Assembly (NCBI RefSeq): GCF_002890915.1
Contig: NZ_POUT01000006.1
Location: 124,001-188,000 of the forward strand
Reading direction: 5' to 3'
Length of the DNA: 64,000 nt
Source: Stutzerimonas stutzeri
GTDB taxonomy: Bacteria; Pseudomonadota; Gammaproteobacteria; Pseudomonadales; Pseudomonadaceae
The translations under genes were made by a program, and so were the position numbers. Under the pieces are notes generated by a model, which had not been told where the DNA came from, searched no databases, and saw only the letters and a program-made list of their open reading frames with translations. Positions 8,323 through 17,496 of the stretch are shown in pieces (within the stretch, counting starts at the first letter, position 1; the number at the start of each line of letters is the position of its first letter).

Positions 8323-8832
8323 TCATGGGGTCAGCTTGAGGGTGATTGCGCCCAGTTCGCTCTGACCCTGGGCTTGGTGCTCGGCGTTCTGCTGCGGTGG
8401 CCAGCTGAACGGAACGCGCAGCAGTTCGCGGCCGCCGACTTCACGGGCGGCTTCGACCACGACGCGGTACTCGCCCGCTTCCAGCGTGTTGAGTGGCGCC
8501 TGCCGGTCGGAGAACTGCAACCTGTGACTGCCCACGGCACGGGTCGCACCGCTGACACCGTCGACCGGCATTTCCAGGCTGCGGCCACTGCGTCTCCACC
8601 ACTGGCGCAGGTCCTTGAGCCACTTCTCGCCTTCCTTGTCCTTGAGCTTGGTGTCGTACCACACCGCCAGATTGGTGACATGGCTCTGGTCCGGTCGCTC
8701 GAGCCAGATAGCGACATAGGGGCGGTGGTACTCGGCGACATCCAGACGCGGGATTTCCACGTCCAGCTGCAGGTCCGCCGCGTGCAGCGGGGCGCTGAGC
8801 AGGGCGAGGGGCAACAACAGGCGTTTACGCAT
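8323..8832 (-). CDS. DUF2271-domain periplasmic protein
   Basis: 169 residues. A signal peptide is visible (MRKRLLLPLALLSAPLHAA). The mature part has the DUF2271 hallmarks, EYHRPYVAIWLERPDQ and VTNLAVWYDTKLKDKEGEKWLKDLRQWWRR followed by DGVSGATR. The last feature resembles covalent-flavin protein partners, since DUF2271 is often encoded with PepSY and ApbE/FMN-binding genes. Its stop overlaps the alternative start of the DUF4198 gene, and the PepSY gene ends 9 bp upstream, so the set forms an operon. Function not established; by context, part of a periplasmic reductase for iron or flavin chemistry. Confidence 0.78.
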   Translation of the reverse strand: MRKRLLLPLALLSAPLHAADLQLDVEIPRLDVAEYHRPYVAIWLERPDQSHVTNLAVWYDTKLKDKEGEKWLKDLRQWWRRSGRSLEMPVDGVSGATRAVGSHRLQFSDRQAPLNTLEAGEYRVVVEAAREVGGRELLRVPFSWPPQQNAEHQAQGQSELGAITLKLTP

Positions 8833-8841
8833 GGGCAGTCC

Positions 8842-9435
8842 TTAATGAATGAAGAGCAGCGCCAGCAGCAGCGGTATCACCAGCCCCAGGCCCACCAGCG
8901 GCCAGGTGCTGGGTCGGTTGCCGGCGTGACGTTGCAGGAGCAGCAGGCCGGTGAGGCTGAACACCACACAGGCAACGGCGAAGAAGTCGATGAACCCGCT
9001 CCAGGCCTCACCGGTGTGGCGGCCCTTGTGCAGGTCGTTGAAGTAGGCGATCCAGCCGCGGTCGGTCGATTCGTATTCCAGTTCGCCGGTTTCGATACTC
9101 AGGCTCAGCCAGGCATCGCCGCCGGGGCGCGGCAGGGCGACATAGAGTTCGCCATCGCTCCATTCGGCCTCACGGCCGGCCAGGCGAATGTCCAGCGTCT
9201 GCTCCAGCCAAGCGCGCAGTTCGACGGGCAGACCCGACTCGGGCGTTTCGGTTTGCAGTTTGGCGAGCAGCGAGTCGGGAAGCTGCGCAGCGCGGCTTTG
9301 CACCTGCGGTTTGCTTTCGATCTGGCCGGCGTGGTTGAGGGTGATGCCCGTGACTGAGAAGAGCAGCATGCCAACCAGGCACAGCGCGGAGCTGATCCAG
9401 TGCCATTGGCGCAGGGTACCGAGCCAGAGGTGCAT
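8842..9435 (-). CDS. PepSY-associated transmembrane protein
   Basis: 197 residues. An N-terminal membrane helix (about residues 12-32, WHWISSALCLVGMLLFSVTGITLNH) carries the PepSY_TM signature with the TGITLNH turn. A periplasmic PepSY-like portion follows (ETGELEYESTDRGWIAYFNDLHKGRHTG), then two C-terminal helices (FIDFFAVACVVFSLTGLLLL and the last 20 residues). The histidines in helix 1, LHKGRH and the third helix could ligate haem, as in FoxB/PiuB-type siderophore reductases. First gene of the four-gene minus-strand cluster. Role inferred: membrane electron carrier for reductive iron release. Confidence 0.82.
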   Translation of the reverse strand: MHLWLGTLRQWHWISSALCLVGMLLFSVTGITLNHAGQIESKPQVQSRAAQLPDSLLAKLQTETPESGLPVELRAWLEQTLDIRLAGREAEWSDGELYVALPRPGGDAWLSLSIETGELEYESTDRGWIAYFNDLHKGRHTGEAWSGFIDFFAVACVVFSLTGLLLLQRHAGNRPSTWPLVGLGLVIPLLLALLFIH

Positions 9436-9554
9436 GGTGGTCCTTGTCGTGCGGGGGATTGGCGGATTCTAGGGCGCTTGTTCGCTGGAATGCTAAAGAT
9501 TTACAAACAGCATACATTCGCGTCTATCGCCGGGCCGTAGGCCATAAACAACGA

Positions 9555-9580
9555 AGCCGGGAATGTCCCGGCTCGTTGCG
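9555..9580 (-). terminator. Terminator of the TonB receptor gene
   Basis: Stem AGCCGGGA/TCCCGGCT with a 3-base loop (9555-9573). On the minus strand it is followed by a T-rich stretch, TCGTTGTTT. It starts about 18 bp beyond the receptor stop codon. Confidence 0.65.
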
Positions 9581-9591
9581 GCGCGGGTCGG

Positions 9592-11823
9592 TCAGAAGCT
9601 GATGTTGGCCGACAGCCAGAGGCGGCGACCCTCTTCGAGTGTGCCGCTGGTAGCCGCCGCCGACTGGATGTAATCGGAGGCCCAGCCCGTCGAACCGGTA
9701 TTGGTGGTGTAGTAGGTGCCTTTGGTGAAGTCCTTGTCGAACAGGTTGTAGATGGTCGCGTTGAGTGTGACGTTCTGCGATGCCTTGAACGAGCCGCCAA
9801 GGTGGAAAACCTCGTAAGCCTTCAGGTCCCCGGCCGCGTCGTACAGGGCCTGGTTCGCGGCGGTAAGGTTCTCGTAGCGATCGGTGAAGCGCGCCCGCTC
9901 TGAGCGGTATTCGCCCTTGAACCACAGGTTCAGGCGGTCGGAAGCCTGCCAGCTGAGGCGCGCATGGGCCAGGTGTTCCGGCGTATTGGTCAGTGGCGCC
10001 CCCTTGTTGGCACCGCTCTTCTGCTCGCTGTCCGTATAGGTGTAGTTCAGCGCCAGCGCCCAGGCGGGCGCGAACTCCCAGCGACCGGCCAGTTCCAGGC
10101 CCTGGGTGACCGCTTCATCGATGTTGACGCTCTGGGCGAAGGCGTCCTGGGTGAAGCCGCTTCCGAAGCTGATGCACCCTGGTTGGTTCGGATTGCTCGC
10201 CGAGAAGCAGTTGGCGATCGGCGTACCGTCGTCGATCTTGTCGTCGAACTTGTTGTGGAACAGGGTGGCATTGGCGCTGAAGCCGGAGAGGTTGTCGAAG
10301 TAGACGCCGAATTCTGTATTGGTGGTGATTTCCGGGTCCAGGTGAGGGCTGCCGATGGTGATGATCGTGCCCTGGCCGGTGACCCCGCTGATGCCGTCAT
10401 GCAGCTGATTCAGCGTCGGTGTCTTGTAGCCGCGGCTGACGCCGCCCTTCATGGTCCAGTTGTCGGTGGTGTTCCAGACCAGATAGGCGCGCGGGCTGAC
10501 ATGGCCACCGAACGCCTCATGATCCTCGTAGCGGGCGCCGAGCGTCAGGGCGAGGTCATGGCGCAGGTGCCATTCGTCCTCGACGAACATGGCCCAGGAG
10601 GTCTGCTGGAAATCGTCGTCGGCAATTCCATCGGTGACTTCCGCGTCCCAGTACTGACCACCGACGGTGAGCACGTGGGCGTCGCCTACCGGGCTGACCA
10701 GCTTGGTGTCGAAAACCAGGTCGGTGGATTTCAGCTCGCGATCGTCGCCGACGATGATGGAGGGGTAGCCGGTATAGGCGCTGCCGATCGGCTGGCCGGG
10801 AATCGTGCGGCCGATGGTTTCCGTGGTGTTGTGCGTCAGGCTGCTGTCCAGGGTGCCGAAGCTGAAGCGGCCGGTATGGCTGAGGGCGAACTGGTCGCGT
10901 TCGAAGCGCAGTTCGTCGGCATAGCCGTTGGCCTTGCTCGGTACGTCCGCGCTGCACCCGTCGGTGGCGCTGCCGCCGTTCTTGCCGTCCAGGCTGCCCA
11001 GCTGGCAGTCGTCATTGTTATACACCTGGCGGCCGCGCTCGAAATCCAGCGAGATGTCATGGGCCTCGTCGGGGGTCAGTGTCAGCCGTGCGCCGAGGGT
11101 GTGGTTGCGGCCCTCGACGGGTGAGGCGCCGCGCTTGCTGACCGGGCTATCGTTATCGAACGACAGGTCCGATTCGCCGCGGTCGTAGAGGCTGCCGCGC
11201 AGCGCGAGCCCGAGCAGGCCCTCGACCAGCGGCCCGCTGGCGTAGAGGCTGGTGCTGCTGGTTTCACCATAGTCGCGGTTTTCCTGGAACGTGTGGTCCA
11301 GGCTTACCGAGCCACCCCATTCGCCGGCGACCTTCTTGGTGATGATGTTGACGACCCCGCCCATGGCATCGGAGCCATACAGCGTCGACATCGGGCCGCG
11401 AATCACCTCGATCCGCTCGATGGCCGACATCGGCGGCATGAAGCTGGTGGAGGTCTCGTTGAAGCCGTTGGGCGTGACGTTGCCGGCCGTGTTCTGGCGC
11501 CTGCCGTCGATCAGGATCAGCGTGTAGTCGCTGGGCATGCCGCGGATGCTGATGTTCAGTCCACCGGTCTTGCCGGTACCCTGGCGAATGTCGATGCCCT
11601 CGACGTCATCCAGCGCCTGGGCCAGGTTGCTGTAGCGCTTTTGCTGCAGATCCTGCTGGCTGATCACACTGATGCTCGCCGGTGCCTGGGTGATCTTCTG
11701 CTCGAAGCCGGAGGCGCTGACGACCGTGTCGCCCAGGGTAACGGGCGACGTCTGGGCGGTCGCGCTCAGGCTGCTGAACAATATGGCGCCGGCCAGGACC
11801 GTGCGGGCGTAGGGGGCGTGCAT
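9592..11823 (-). CDS. TonB-dependent siderophore receptor (FepA/CirA-like)
   Basis: 743 residues from ATG 11823, which gives a signal peptide MHAPYARTVLAGAILFSSLSATAQ. TonB box region TLGDTVVSAS, then the plug: APASISVISQQDL, NISIRGMPSDYTLILIDGRRQ, IERIEVIRGPMSTLYGSDAMGGVVNIITKK. The barrel ends in Phe (LWLSANISF). The plug motifs are those of the colicin I/enterobactin receptor group. The frame is open upstream to 11922, but those residues are not signal-like. A Fur-like sequence lies just upstream. Second TonB receptor in 6 kb. The substrate cannot be read from the sequence. Confidence 0.9.
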   Translation of the reverse strand: MHAPYARTVLAGAILFSSLSATAQTSPVTLGDTVVSASGFEQKITQAPASISVISQQDLQQKRYSNLAQALDDVEGIDIRQGTGKTGGLNISIRGMPSDYTLILIDGRRQNTAGNVTPNGFNETSTSFMPPMSAIERIEVIRGPMSTLYGSDAMGGVVNIITKKVAGEWGGSVSLDHTFQENRDYGETSSTSLYASGPLVEGLLGLALRGSLYDRGESDLSFDNDSPVSKRGASPVEGRNHTLGARLTLTPDEAHDISLDFERGRQVYNNDDCQLGSLDGKNGGSATDGCSADVPSKANGYADELRFERDQFALSHTGRFSFGTLDSSLTHNTTETIGRTIPGQPIGSAYTGYPSIIVGDDRELKSTDLVFDTKLVSPVGDAHVLTVGGQYWDAEVTDGIADDDFQQTSWAMFVEDEWHLRHDLALTLGARYEDHEAFGGHVSPRAYLVWNTTDNWTMKGGVSRGYKTPTLNQLHDGISGVTGQGTIITIGSPHLDPEITTNTEFGVYFDNLSGFSANATLFHNKFDDKIDDGTPIANCFSASNPNQPGCISFGSGFTQDAFAQSVNIDEAVTQGLELAGRWEFAPAWALALNYTYTDSEQKSGANKGAPLTNTPEHLAHARLSWQASDRLNLWFKGEYRSERARFTDRYENLTAANQALYDAAGDLKAYEVFHLGGSFKASQNVTLNATIYNLFDKDFTKGTYYTTNTGSTGWASDYIQSAAATSGTLEEGRRLWLSANISF

Positions 11824-11841
11824 CCGCGAATCTCCTTGTGC

Positions 11842-11860
11842 GTGATAATTATTGATTGGT
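11842..11860 (-). promoter_or_regulatory. Candidate Fur box upstream of the TonB receptor
   Basis: GTGATAATTATTGATTGGT resembles the 19-bp Fur consensus (GATAATGATAATCATTATC), about 19 bp before the receptor start. A second A/T-rich GATGATAGTGATT follows at 11864-11876. Assigned by resemblance only. Confidence 0.45.
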
Positions 11861-12056
11861 GCGGATGATAGTGATTTGCGATTGCAGATTGACATGGCGC
11901 TTGCATCGCAGGGCGAAAGCAACCACGCGAAAACTACGTCAAACCCCCGGGTGGCGCGGCTTTACAGTATTGTTTCAACTTGTTGCTAGGGCTGCTTTTG
12001 CCGTTGAATGACTCCCCCTGTTGCGACGAAGCCTGCAAAAGCCGAAGCTCTACGGC

Positions 12057-12803
12057 ATGACGAACCGCATACTTCTCAACTGCGACATGGGCGAGAGCTT
12101 CGGCGCCTGGACGATGGGCAACGACGAACTTGCGATGCCGCTGATCGACCAGGCCAATCTGGCCTGTGGCTTTCATGCCGGCGATCCGCTGACGATGCAG
12201 CGCAGCGTTGCGCTGGCGGTGCGCCATGGCGTGAGCATCGGCGCGCACCCGGCCTATCCGGACCTCGCGGGCTTCGGCCGCCGCCATCTGGCCTGCTCCA
12301 TGCCCGAGATACAGGCGCTGGTGCTCTACCAGATCGGTGCGCTGGATGCGTTCTGCCGTGCTGCCGGCACCCGGCTCGCCTACGTCAAGCCGCATGGCGC
12401 GCTGTACAACGACCTGGTGCGCGACGATGCGCTGTTCGCCGCCGTGCTCGCGGCCTGCGCGGCCTATCGGCCGGGACTGCCGCTGATGGTGCTGGCGCTG
12501 GCGGATAACCGGCGGGAGATCGCCCTGGCCGAAGCCGCTGGCGTGCCATTGCTGTTCGAGGGATTCGCCGACCGGGCCTACCAGGCCGACGGCCAGCTGG
12601 CGCCACGCCGGCTGGAGCACGCCGTGCATCGCGAACCGCAGCGCATTCTCGACCAGGCGCTGGCGATCGCCCGGGGCGAGCCGTTCGCCGATCAGGACGG
12701 CAAGCCGCTGCGGCTGCATGCGGACAGTCTCTGCGTGCACGGCGACAATCCGGAGTCGCTGGCAATATTGCGCCGCCTGCGGGCCTTGCTCGACGCCGCA
12801 TGA
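12057..12803 (+). CDS. pxpA: 5-oxoprolinase subunit A (LamB/YcsF family)
   Basis: 248 residues. With PxpB and PxpC it hydrolyses 5-oxo-L-proline to glutamate using ATP, removing a damage product of glutamine and glutamate. Family motifs: [13 protein letters not shown] at the start, [26 protein letters not shown] and [12 protein letters not shown]. The ATG at 12057 begins right before the conserved core; an upstream in-frame codon at 12021 would add unrelated residues. It overlaps pxpB by ATGA. Confidence 0.93.
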   Translation: MTNRILLNCDMGESFGAWTMGNDELAMPLIDQANLACGFHAGDPLTMQRSVALAVRHGVSIGAHPAYPDLAGFGRRHLACSMPEIQALVLYQIGALDAFCRAAGTRLAYVKPHGALYNDLVRDDALFAAVLAACAAYRPGLPLMVLALADNRREIALAEAAGVPLLFEGFADRAYQADGQLAPRRLEHAVHREPQRILDQALAIARGEPFADQDGKPLRLHADSLCVHGDNPESLAILRRLRALLDAA

Positions 12804-13474
12804 TTCGCCTGCAGCCGATTGGCGCCGAGGCGCTGCTGGTGGTGCTGGCCGAACAGCCCTATCCGGAGTTACCGCTGCAGATCGCCACGTTGGCGGACGC
12901 TGCGCGCCGGGAACTCGGTCCCTGGCTCGTCGATCTGGTGCCGGGTTGGACGACCTTGTTGCTGCACTACGATCTGTTGCTGACCGACCATGCGCAGGTT
13001 GCCGAGCGCCTGGCGCCGCTGCTGGCCCGCTGGCCTGCCGAGGCCGGACGGCAATCGCCGCCGCGCCGGCACGAGATTCCCATCTGGTACGCCGGGGCGG
13101 ACCTGGCCGAGGTGGCCCGGGCCTGCGGCCTGAGCCAGCAGGAGGTTATCGCCGTGCATTGCGCGACGGAGTATCGCGTCGGTGCAATCGGTTTCGCGCC
13201 GGGGTTCGCCTATCTCGGCGAGCTCGATCAACGCCTCGTGCTGCCGCGTCGCGCCACTCCTCGCACAACGGTTCCGGCGGGCTCGCTGGCGATCGCCGAG
13301 CGGCAGACCGCGATCTATCCGCAGGCCTCGCCGGGTGGCTGGCATCTGCTCGGCCGCTGCCCCTGGCGCCTGTTCGACGCCACGAAGGAACCGCCGTGCC
13401 CCCTGCAGCCGGGGGATCGGGTGCTCTTCCAGCCCATCGATGCCGTGCAGTTCCAGGCCGAGGCCAGCAGATGA
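12800..13474 (+). CDS. pxpB: 5-oxoprolinase subunit B (KipI family)
   Basis: 224 residues, the carboxyltransferase-like AHS1 domain. Family motifs: [62 protein letters not shown] and [16 protein letters not shown]. Both ends overlap its neighbours by ATGA, so the three subunits are translationally coupled. In Bacillus the homologue KipI inhibits a sporulation kinase, but in this three-gene order the metabolic role is the better supported one. Confidence 0.92.
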   Translation: MIRLQPIGAEALLVVLAEQPYPELPLQIATLADAARRELGPWLVDLVPGWTTLLLHYDLLLTDHAQVAERLAPLLARWPAEAGRQSPPRRHEIPIWYAGADLAEVARACGLSQQEVIAVHCATEYRVGAIGFAPGFAYLGELDQRLVLPRRATPRTTVPAGSLAIAERQTAIYPQASPGGWHLLGRCPWRLFDATKEPPCPLQPGDRVLFQPIDAVQFQAEASR

Positions 13475-14385
13475 AGGGCCTGCGCGTTCTCCGCAGCGGG
13501 CCACTGAGCCTGTTGCAGGATGCCGGCCGCTTTGGCTGGCAGCATCTGGGCGTTTCGCCGAGCGGCCCGCTGGATATGCACGCCGCAGCCTGGGCCAATC
13601 GGTTGCTGGGCAATCGTTGGGGAACGCCCCTGCTGGAGATCGCGCTGGGCGATTTCGAAGCCGAGGCCGAAGTGGATACCTGGCTGGCGATCTGCGGCGC
13701 GGACATGCCGGTCCGTGTGGATGGCGAGGCGCGGCCGAACTGGTCGCGCTTTGCACTGCGCAGCGGGCAGCGCCTGCGCCTGGACTTTGCCCGCAGCGGG
13801 CAGCGTGCCTACCTGGCGGTGGCCGGCGGTTTTCGCCTGGAGAAAACGCTGGGCAGCGTGGCGACCCAGGTGCGTGAGGGGCTGGGTGGGCTCGCCGGCA
13901 ATGGCGGCGCGCTGCAGGCGGGGGACCGGCTGCCGTGCCCGCCGGCCCGCTTGCCGGGGGCGGCCAGCGTGCCCGTCGCGTTCGTGGCGGATTATCGATG
14001 CGAGCCGTGCCTGCGGGTGATGCTCGATTCGAGCGGCCTGGCCGCGCGTGAGCGGCAGCGCTTCATCGACCAGCGTTGGACGTTGAGCACGCAGTCCGAC
14101 CGCATGGGCGCCCGGCTGTGCGGCGAGCCCTTGCGGGCGGAGGCGCTGCAATGGTCGCAAGGCGTGGTCGGCGGCAGCATCCAGGTGCCGCCGGATGGCC
14201 AGCCGATCGTGCTCATGGCCGACCGCCAGACCATGGGCGGCTATCCATTGCTGGGCTGGTTGCACCCACTGGACCTGCCGCGCCTGGCGCAGTGCCCGGC
14301 GCATCAGCGGCTAGGCTTTCGGCCTGTCGAGCGGGCGCAGGTCCAGGCCGAACTGCGGCAGTTCTATCGTTTCTTCCGTGGCTGA
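13471..14385 (+). CDS. pxpC: 5-oxoprolinase subunit C (biotin-dependent carboxyltransferase family)
   Basis: 304 residues, AHS2/KipA-type domain: LSLLQDAGRFGWQHLGVSPSGPLD near the N-terminus, LLEIALGDFEAE, YLAVAGGF, SDRMGARLCGEPL and the C-terminal MADRQTMGGYPLLG. Last gene of pxpABC. Its ATG overlaps the pxpB stop. A REP-type composite repeat follows. Confidence 0.92.
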   Translation: MKGLRVLRSGPLSLLQDAGRFGWQHLGVSPSGPLDMHAAAWANRLLGNRWGTPLLEIALGDFEAEAEVDTWLAICGADMPVRVDGEARPNWSRFALRSGQRLRLDFARSGQRAYLAVAGGFRLEKTLGSVATQVREGLGGLAGNGGALQAGDRLPCPPARLPGAASVPVAFVADYRCEPCLRVMLDSSGLAARERQRFIDQRWTLSTQSDRMGARLCGEPLRAEALQWSQGVVGGSIQVPPDGQPIVLMADRQTMGGYPLLGWLHPLDLPRLAQCPAHQRLGFRPVERAQVQAELRQFYRFFRG

Positions 14386-14406
14386 GAGATTGGCGGCACG
14401 CCCGAC

Positions 14407-14517
14407 GCTCAAAAGCATCGCCCCGAGGTCGGGCCTCCCACGAAAGCAATCGATGCACACCGGACCCGGTGGGAGGCGCGCCCTCGCGGCGATTGCAGGC
14501 CGCAGGCCTGCCCGATG
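14407..14517. repeat. Composite palindromic repeat (copy 1)
   Basis: About 111 bp containing two hairpin-like blocks, one around GCATCGCCCCGAGGTCGGGC and one around GGCAGGCCTGCGGCCTGC (minus strand). The reverse complement matches 57487-57617 closely, in the same block order, apart from about 20 extra bases in the middle of the second copy. Lies between pxpC and the convergent SIMPL gene. A dispersed REP/BIME-like family is the likely identity. Confidence 0.7.
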
Positions 14518-14533
14518 TTCGGAGCACCAGACC

Positions 14534-15238
14534 CTAGCGCATCTGTACTTCGATCACGCCATCGGCATTGACGGTCACCTGCCGGGTGCCGGCTTCGATT
14601 TCCGGTACCGGCGCGGCATCCATCATGCTCATCTTCATGGCCGCGCCGCGCATCACCGGTTGGTAACCGGCGCTGTTGAGATTGAGGCTGACCAGCTTGT
14701 AGCCGGTGCCGCCAAGGGCCTCGGTGGCCAGCTGGGCACGGGCGCGGAAGGCCGTTACCGCATCCTTGAGCAGGGCGTCCTCGTTCTGCTTGCGGATCGG
14801 ATCGGAGACGGTGAAGTGCATGCCGCCCATCTTCAGGCTCTGCATCAGTTCGGCGGTGAGCTTGGACAGGCTGGCGAAATCGCTGCTTTCCAGACGCAGC
14901 TCGGCGCGCTCGCGCCAGGCGGTGATCTTCTGGCCCTTTTCCTCGTAGACCGGATAGCTGCTGCGGCTGCCCTGGCTGACGATCACTGCCTTTTCCTGGC
15001 GCGCGCGCTGCAGCGCCTGGTTGATCGTGCGGGTGGTTTCGGCGGCGAGCTGGGCCGGGTCGCTGTGTTGCGCCTCGCTGTAGAGCGTGACGTGCATGCG
15101 GTCGTGGGCGACTTCGCTACTGACTTCGGCGCGCAGGGCGACTTGGTTGTAGTGCTGTTGTTCGGCTGCAGCGGGGAGGCTGCAGGCGGCTGCGAGGCAG
15201 GCCAGCAGGACGGCGCCGCGGGAGAAGGTATGAGGCAT
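14534..15238 (-). CDS. SIMPL-domain (DUF541) periplasmic protein
   Basis: 234 residues with a signal peptide (MPHTFSRGAVLLACLAAACSLPAAA). The mature part is a SIMPL/DUF541 domain, with paired segments such as LYSEAQHSDPAQLAAETTRTINQALQRAR and GTGYKLVSLNLNSAGYQPVMRGAAMKMSMMDAAP..EAGTRQVTVNADGVIEVQ typical of the E. coli YggE-type oxidative-stress family. These proteins lie in the periplasm; their molecular activity is unknown. Transcribed away from roxS, whose start is 154 bp off. The cysteine in LAAACSLPAAA could alternatively be a lipobox cysteine. Confidence 0.85.
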   Translation of the reverse strand: MPHTFSRGAVLLACLAAACSLPAAAEQQHYNQVALRAEVSSEVAHDRMHVTLYSEAQHSDPAQLAAETTRTINQALQRARQEKAVIVSQGSRSSYPVYEEKGQKITAWRERAELRLESSDFASLSKLTAELMQSLKMGGMHFTVSDPIRKQNEDALLKDAVTAFRARAQLATEALGGTGYKLVSLNLNSAGYQPVMRGAAMKMSMMDAAPVPEIEAGTRQVTVNADGVIEVQMR

Positions 15239-15391
15239 GATGGCTCCTTGGCATGAGCACCGGCGACGGTGCGTAAACCGAGACTGTACCCTCCCCGGCG
15301 AAGGTGTGCAGCCTCCTGTGCGGCGCGTTGCCGCATTGCGGGCAGGCCCGGGAGCGGCTTGGTTATACTCCGGCGAATTGTTGGAGACTTC

Positions 15392-16645
15392 ATGTACGCA
15401 TCCGTTCCGCTGCTTTCGGCCAGCCGCCAGAACCTCCGGCTGCTGACGCTCATCCGCATCCTCGTCCTGGCGGCGCAATCCGGTGCTGTCGGGCTGGCCT
15501 ATGCCACTCAGTTGCTGACGCTGCCGTGGCTGGCGCTGGGCGTTACCCTGGCGGTGTCGGCGCTTCTTTGCCTCGGTACCGCGCTGCGCCTGCGCGGCCC
15601 CTGGCCGGTCACCGAGCTGGAATACGCGGTGCACCTGGCCGGCGACCTGCTGGTCCATAGCGCGCTGCTGTATTACTCCGGTGGTTCGACCAACCCCTTC
15701 GTCTCCTATTACCTGGTGCCGCTGACCATCGCCGCCGCGACCCTGCCGTGGCTGTACTCCATCGTGCTGTCCGGGTTGGCGCTGCTGGGCTATACGCTGA
15801 TGCTGGTCTGGTACGACCCGCTGACATTGCCGCCGTTCGAGCGCGCCACGCTGCAGGTCTACGGCATGTGGCTGAGCTTCGCCCTGGCGGCGGCGCTGAT
15901 CACCTTCTTCGTCGCGCGCATGGCCGAGCAACTGCGCCGCCAGGAACAACAGCAGGCGCAGCGGCGCGAGGAAAGCATGCGCGACCAGCAACTGCTGGCC
16001 GTGGCCACGCAGGCGGCCGGTGCGGCCCATGAGCTGGGCACCCCGCTGGCGACCATGAGCGTGCTGCTCAAGGAGTTGCGCCAGGAATACAAGGAGCCGC
16101 AGCTGAACGAGGACCTCGGCTTGCTGCAGTCGCAGGTCCAGCTGTGCAAGGAAAGCCTGCGCCAGCTGGTGCGTGCCGCCGAGGCCGATCGTCGCCAGGC
16201 GATCGTCGAGCAGACCGCGCGCGAGTGGGTCGAGTCGGTGCTGCAGCGCTGGCACCTGATGCGTCCGGAGGCGACCTATCGCTTCCAGTGCATCGGCCGC
16301 GGCAGCGCGCCTCGCCTGATGCCGCCGGCGGATCTCAGCCAGTCGTTGCTCAACCTGCTGAACAACGCCACCGACGCCAGCCCCGAGGATCTCGATATCC
16401 GTCTCGACTGGGACGCCCAGTGGGTCAAGTTGACCATCCGCGACCATGGCGCCGGTGTACCCTTGGCCATCGCCGAGCAAATCGGCAGGCCGTTCATCAC
16501 CACCAAGGGCAAAGGCTTCGGTCTTGGCCTGTTTCTCAGCCAGGCCAGCGTGACGCGCGCCGGCGGCACAGTGAAGCTCTACAATCACGAGGACGGTGGC
16601 ACACTGACCGAACTGCGCTTGCCGCATGGTTCGGTTCGCGCCTGA
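15392..16645 (+). CDS. roxS: Redox-sensing histidine kinase RoxS (RegB/PrrB family)
   Basis: 417 residues. Six membrane helices fill residues about 15-175. GGSTNPF at 97-103 is the quinone-binding heptapeptide (GGxxNPF) of RegB. A short coiled coil leads to the H-box AAHELGTPLA with phospho-acceptor His213; the N-box is LLNNATDAS and the ATPase lid contains KGKGFGLGLFLS. It senses the ubiquinone pool or respiratory status and phosphorylates RoxR. In P. aeruginosa RoxSR controls the cyanide-insensitive oxidase and other respiratory genes. Start chosen at 15392 with SD TTGGAG; the frame is open upstream. roxR follows after 33 bp. Confidence 0.92.
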   Translation: MYASVPLLSASRQNLRLLTLIRILVLAAQSGAVGLAYATQLLTLPWLALGVTLAVSALLCLGTALRLRGPWPVTELEYAVHLAGDLLVHSALLYYSGGSTNPFVSYYLVPLTIAAATLPWLYSIVLSGLALLGYTLMLVWYDPLTLPPFERATLQVYGMWLSFALAAALITFFVARMAEQLRRQEQQQAQRREESMRDQQLLAVATQAAGAAHELGTPLATMSVLLKELRQEYKEPQLNEDLGLLQSQVQLCKESLRQLVRAAEADRRQAIVEQTAREWVESVLQRWHLMRPEATYRFQCIGRGSAPRLMPPADLSQSLLNLLNNATDASPEDLDIRLDWDAQWVKLTIRDHGAGVPLAIAEQIGRPFITTKGKGFGLGLFLSQASVTRAGGTVKLYNHEDGGTLTELRLPHGSVRA

Positions 16646-16678
16646 TCCTGATCGTGACCCAATGCGAGGAATGCACAG

Positions 16679-17239
16679 ATGACCGACGAATTGCAGCAAG
16701 AGGGTGAAGAACAACCTCATCTGCTGTTGGTGGATGACGACCCGACGTTCACCCGCGTCATGGCGCGCGCCATGAGCCGCCGTGGGCTGCAGGTCAGTAT
16801 TGCCGGTTCGGCCGAAGAAGGGCTGATGCTGGCCAAGCAGGACATCCCCGACTATGCGGTGCTCGACCTGAAGATGGAGGGTGATTCCGGCCTGGTGCTG
16901 CTGCCCAAGCTGCTCGAGCTGGACCCGGAGATGCGGGTGCTGATCCTGACCGGCTACTCGAGCATCGCCACCGCGGTGGAGGCGATCAAGCGCGGCGCTT
17001 GCAACTACCTGTGCAAGCCCGCCGATGCCGACGACGTGCTGGCGGCACTGCTGTCCCAGCACGCCGATCTGGACAGCCTGGTGCCGGAAAACCCGATGTC
17101 GGTCGATCGGCTGCAGTGGGAGCACATCCAGCGGGTGCTGAGCGAGCACGACGGCAATATCTCCGCCACGGCTCGCGCGCTGGGCATGCATCGCCGCACC
17201 TTGCAGCGCAAACTGCAGAAGCGGCCGGTCAGGCGATAA
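16679..17239 (+). CDS. roxR: Response regulator RoxR (RegA/PrrA/ActR family)
   Basis: 186 residues. Receiver domain at about 14-125 with acidic pocket VDDD (18-21), phospho-acceptor Asp63 in VLDLKMEGD, Thr in LILTGY and Lys in LCKPADADD. A proline-containing linker leads to a Fis-type helix-turn-helix at the C-terminus (NISATARALGMHRRTLQRKLQK). This short two-domain plan is that of RegA. DNA-binding regulator of respiration genes paired with RoxS just upstream. A REP pair follows. Confidence 0.94.
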   Translation: MTDELQQEGEEQPHLLLVDDDPTFTRVMARAMSRRGLQVSIAGSAEEGLMLAKQDIPDYAVLDLKMEGDSGLVLLPKLLELDPEMRVLILTGYSSIATAVEAIKRGACNYLCKPADADDVLAALLSQHADLDSLVPENPMSVDRLQWEHIQRVLSEHDGNISATARALGMHRRTLQRKLQKRPVRR

Positions 17240-17280
17240 AAGCCTCTGTCTGAGTTGGCTGTTGCGAAGAGACGTACCCC

Positions 17281-17347
17281 TGTAGGAGCGGGCCATGCCC
17301 GCGAATCTTTCTGTGCGCAAAGCTTTGCGCGCATGGCCCGCTCCTAC
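17281..17347. repeat. REP/BIME pair downstream of roxR
   Basis: TGTAGGAGCGGGCCATGCCC at 17281-17300 faces an inverted copy ending GCATGGCCCGCTCCTAC at 17331-17347, with a central palindrome GCGCAAAGCTTTGCGC (17315-17330). Same family as 5685-5733 and 54045-54120. It can fold into a long hairpin and may end the roxSR transcript. Confidence 0.85.
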
Positions 17348-17496
17348 GGGCGTTCGGAACACCTCGACATCGACACTTCGAGCAACCTGCAATTGGGGCA
17401 AGCGCGATAAAAAGCCGCCCTGGACTGGCTCCGGTTTCCAGCTTAGGGCTTGTCTACGGTTAACATAGGGCGGCCTCTTCATTCCCAGGTTCGTCC

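Noticed and set aside
12718..13470. Extension of pxpC upstream into a 555-residue protein
   Set aside because: The extra part overlaps pxpA and pxpB in another frame; ATG 13471 with ATGA coupling is the family start.
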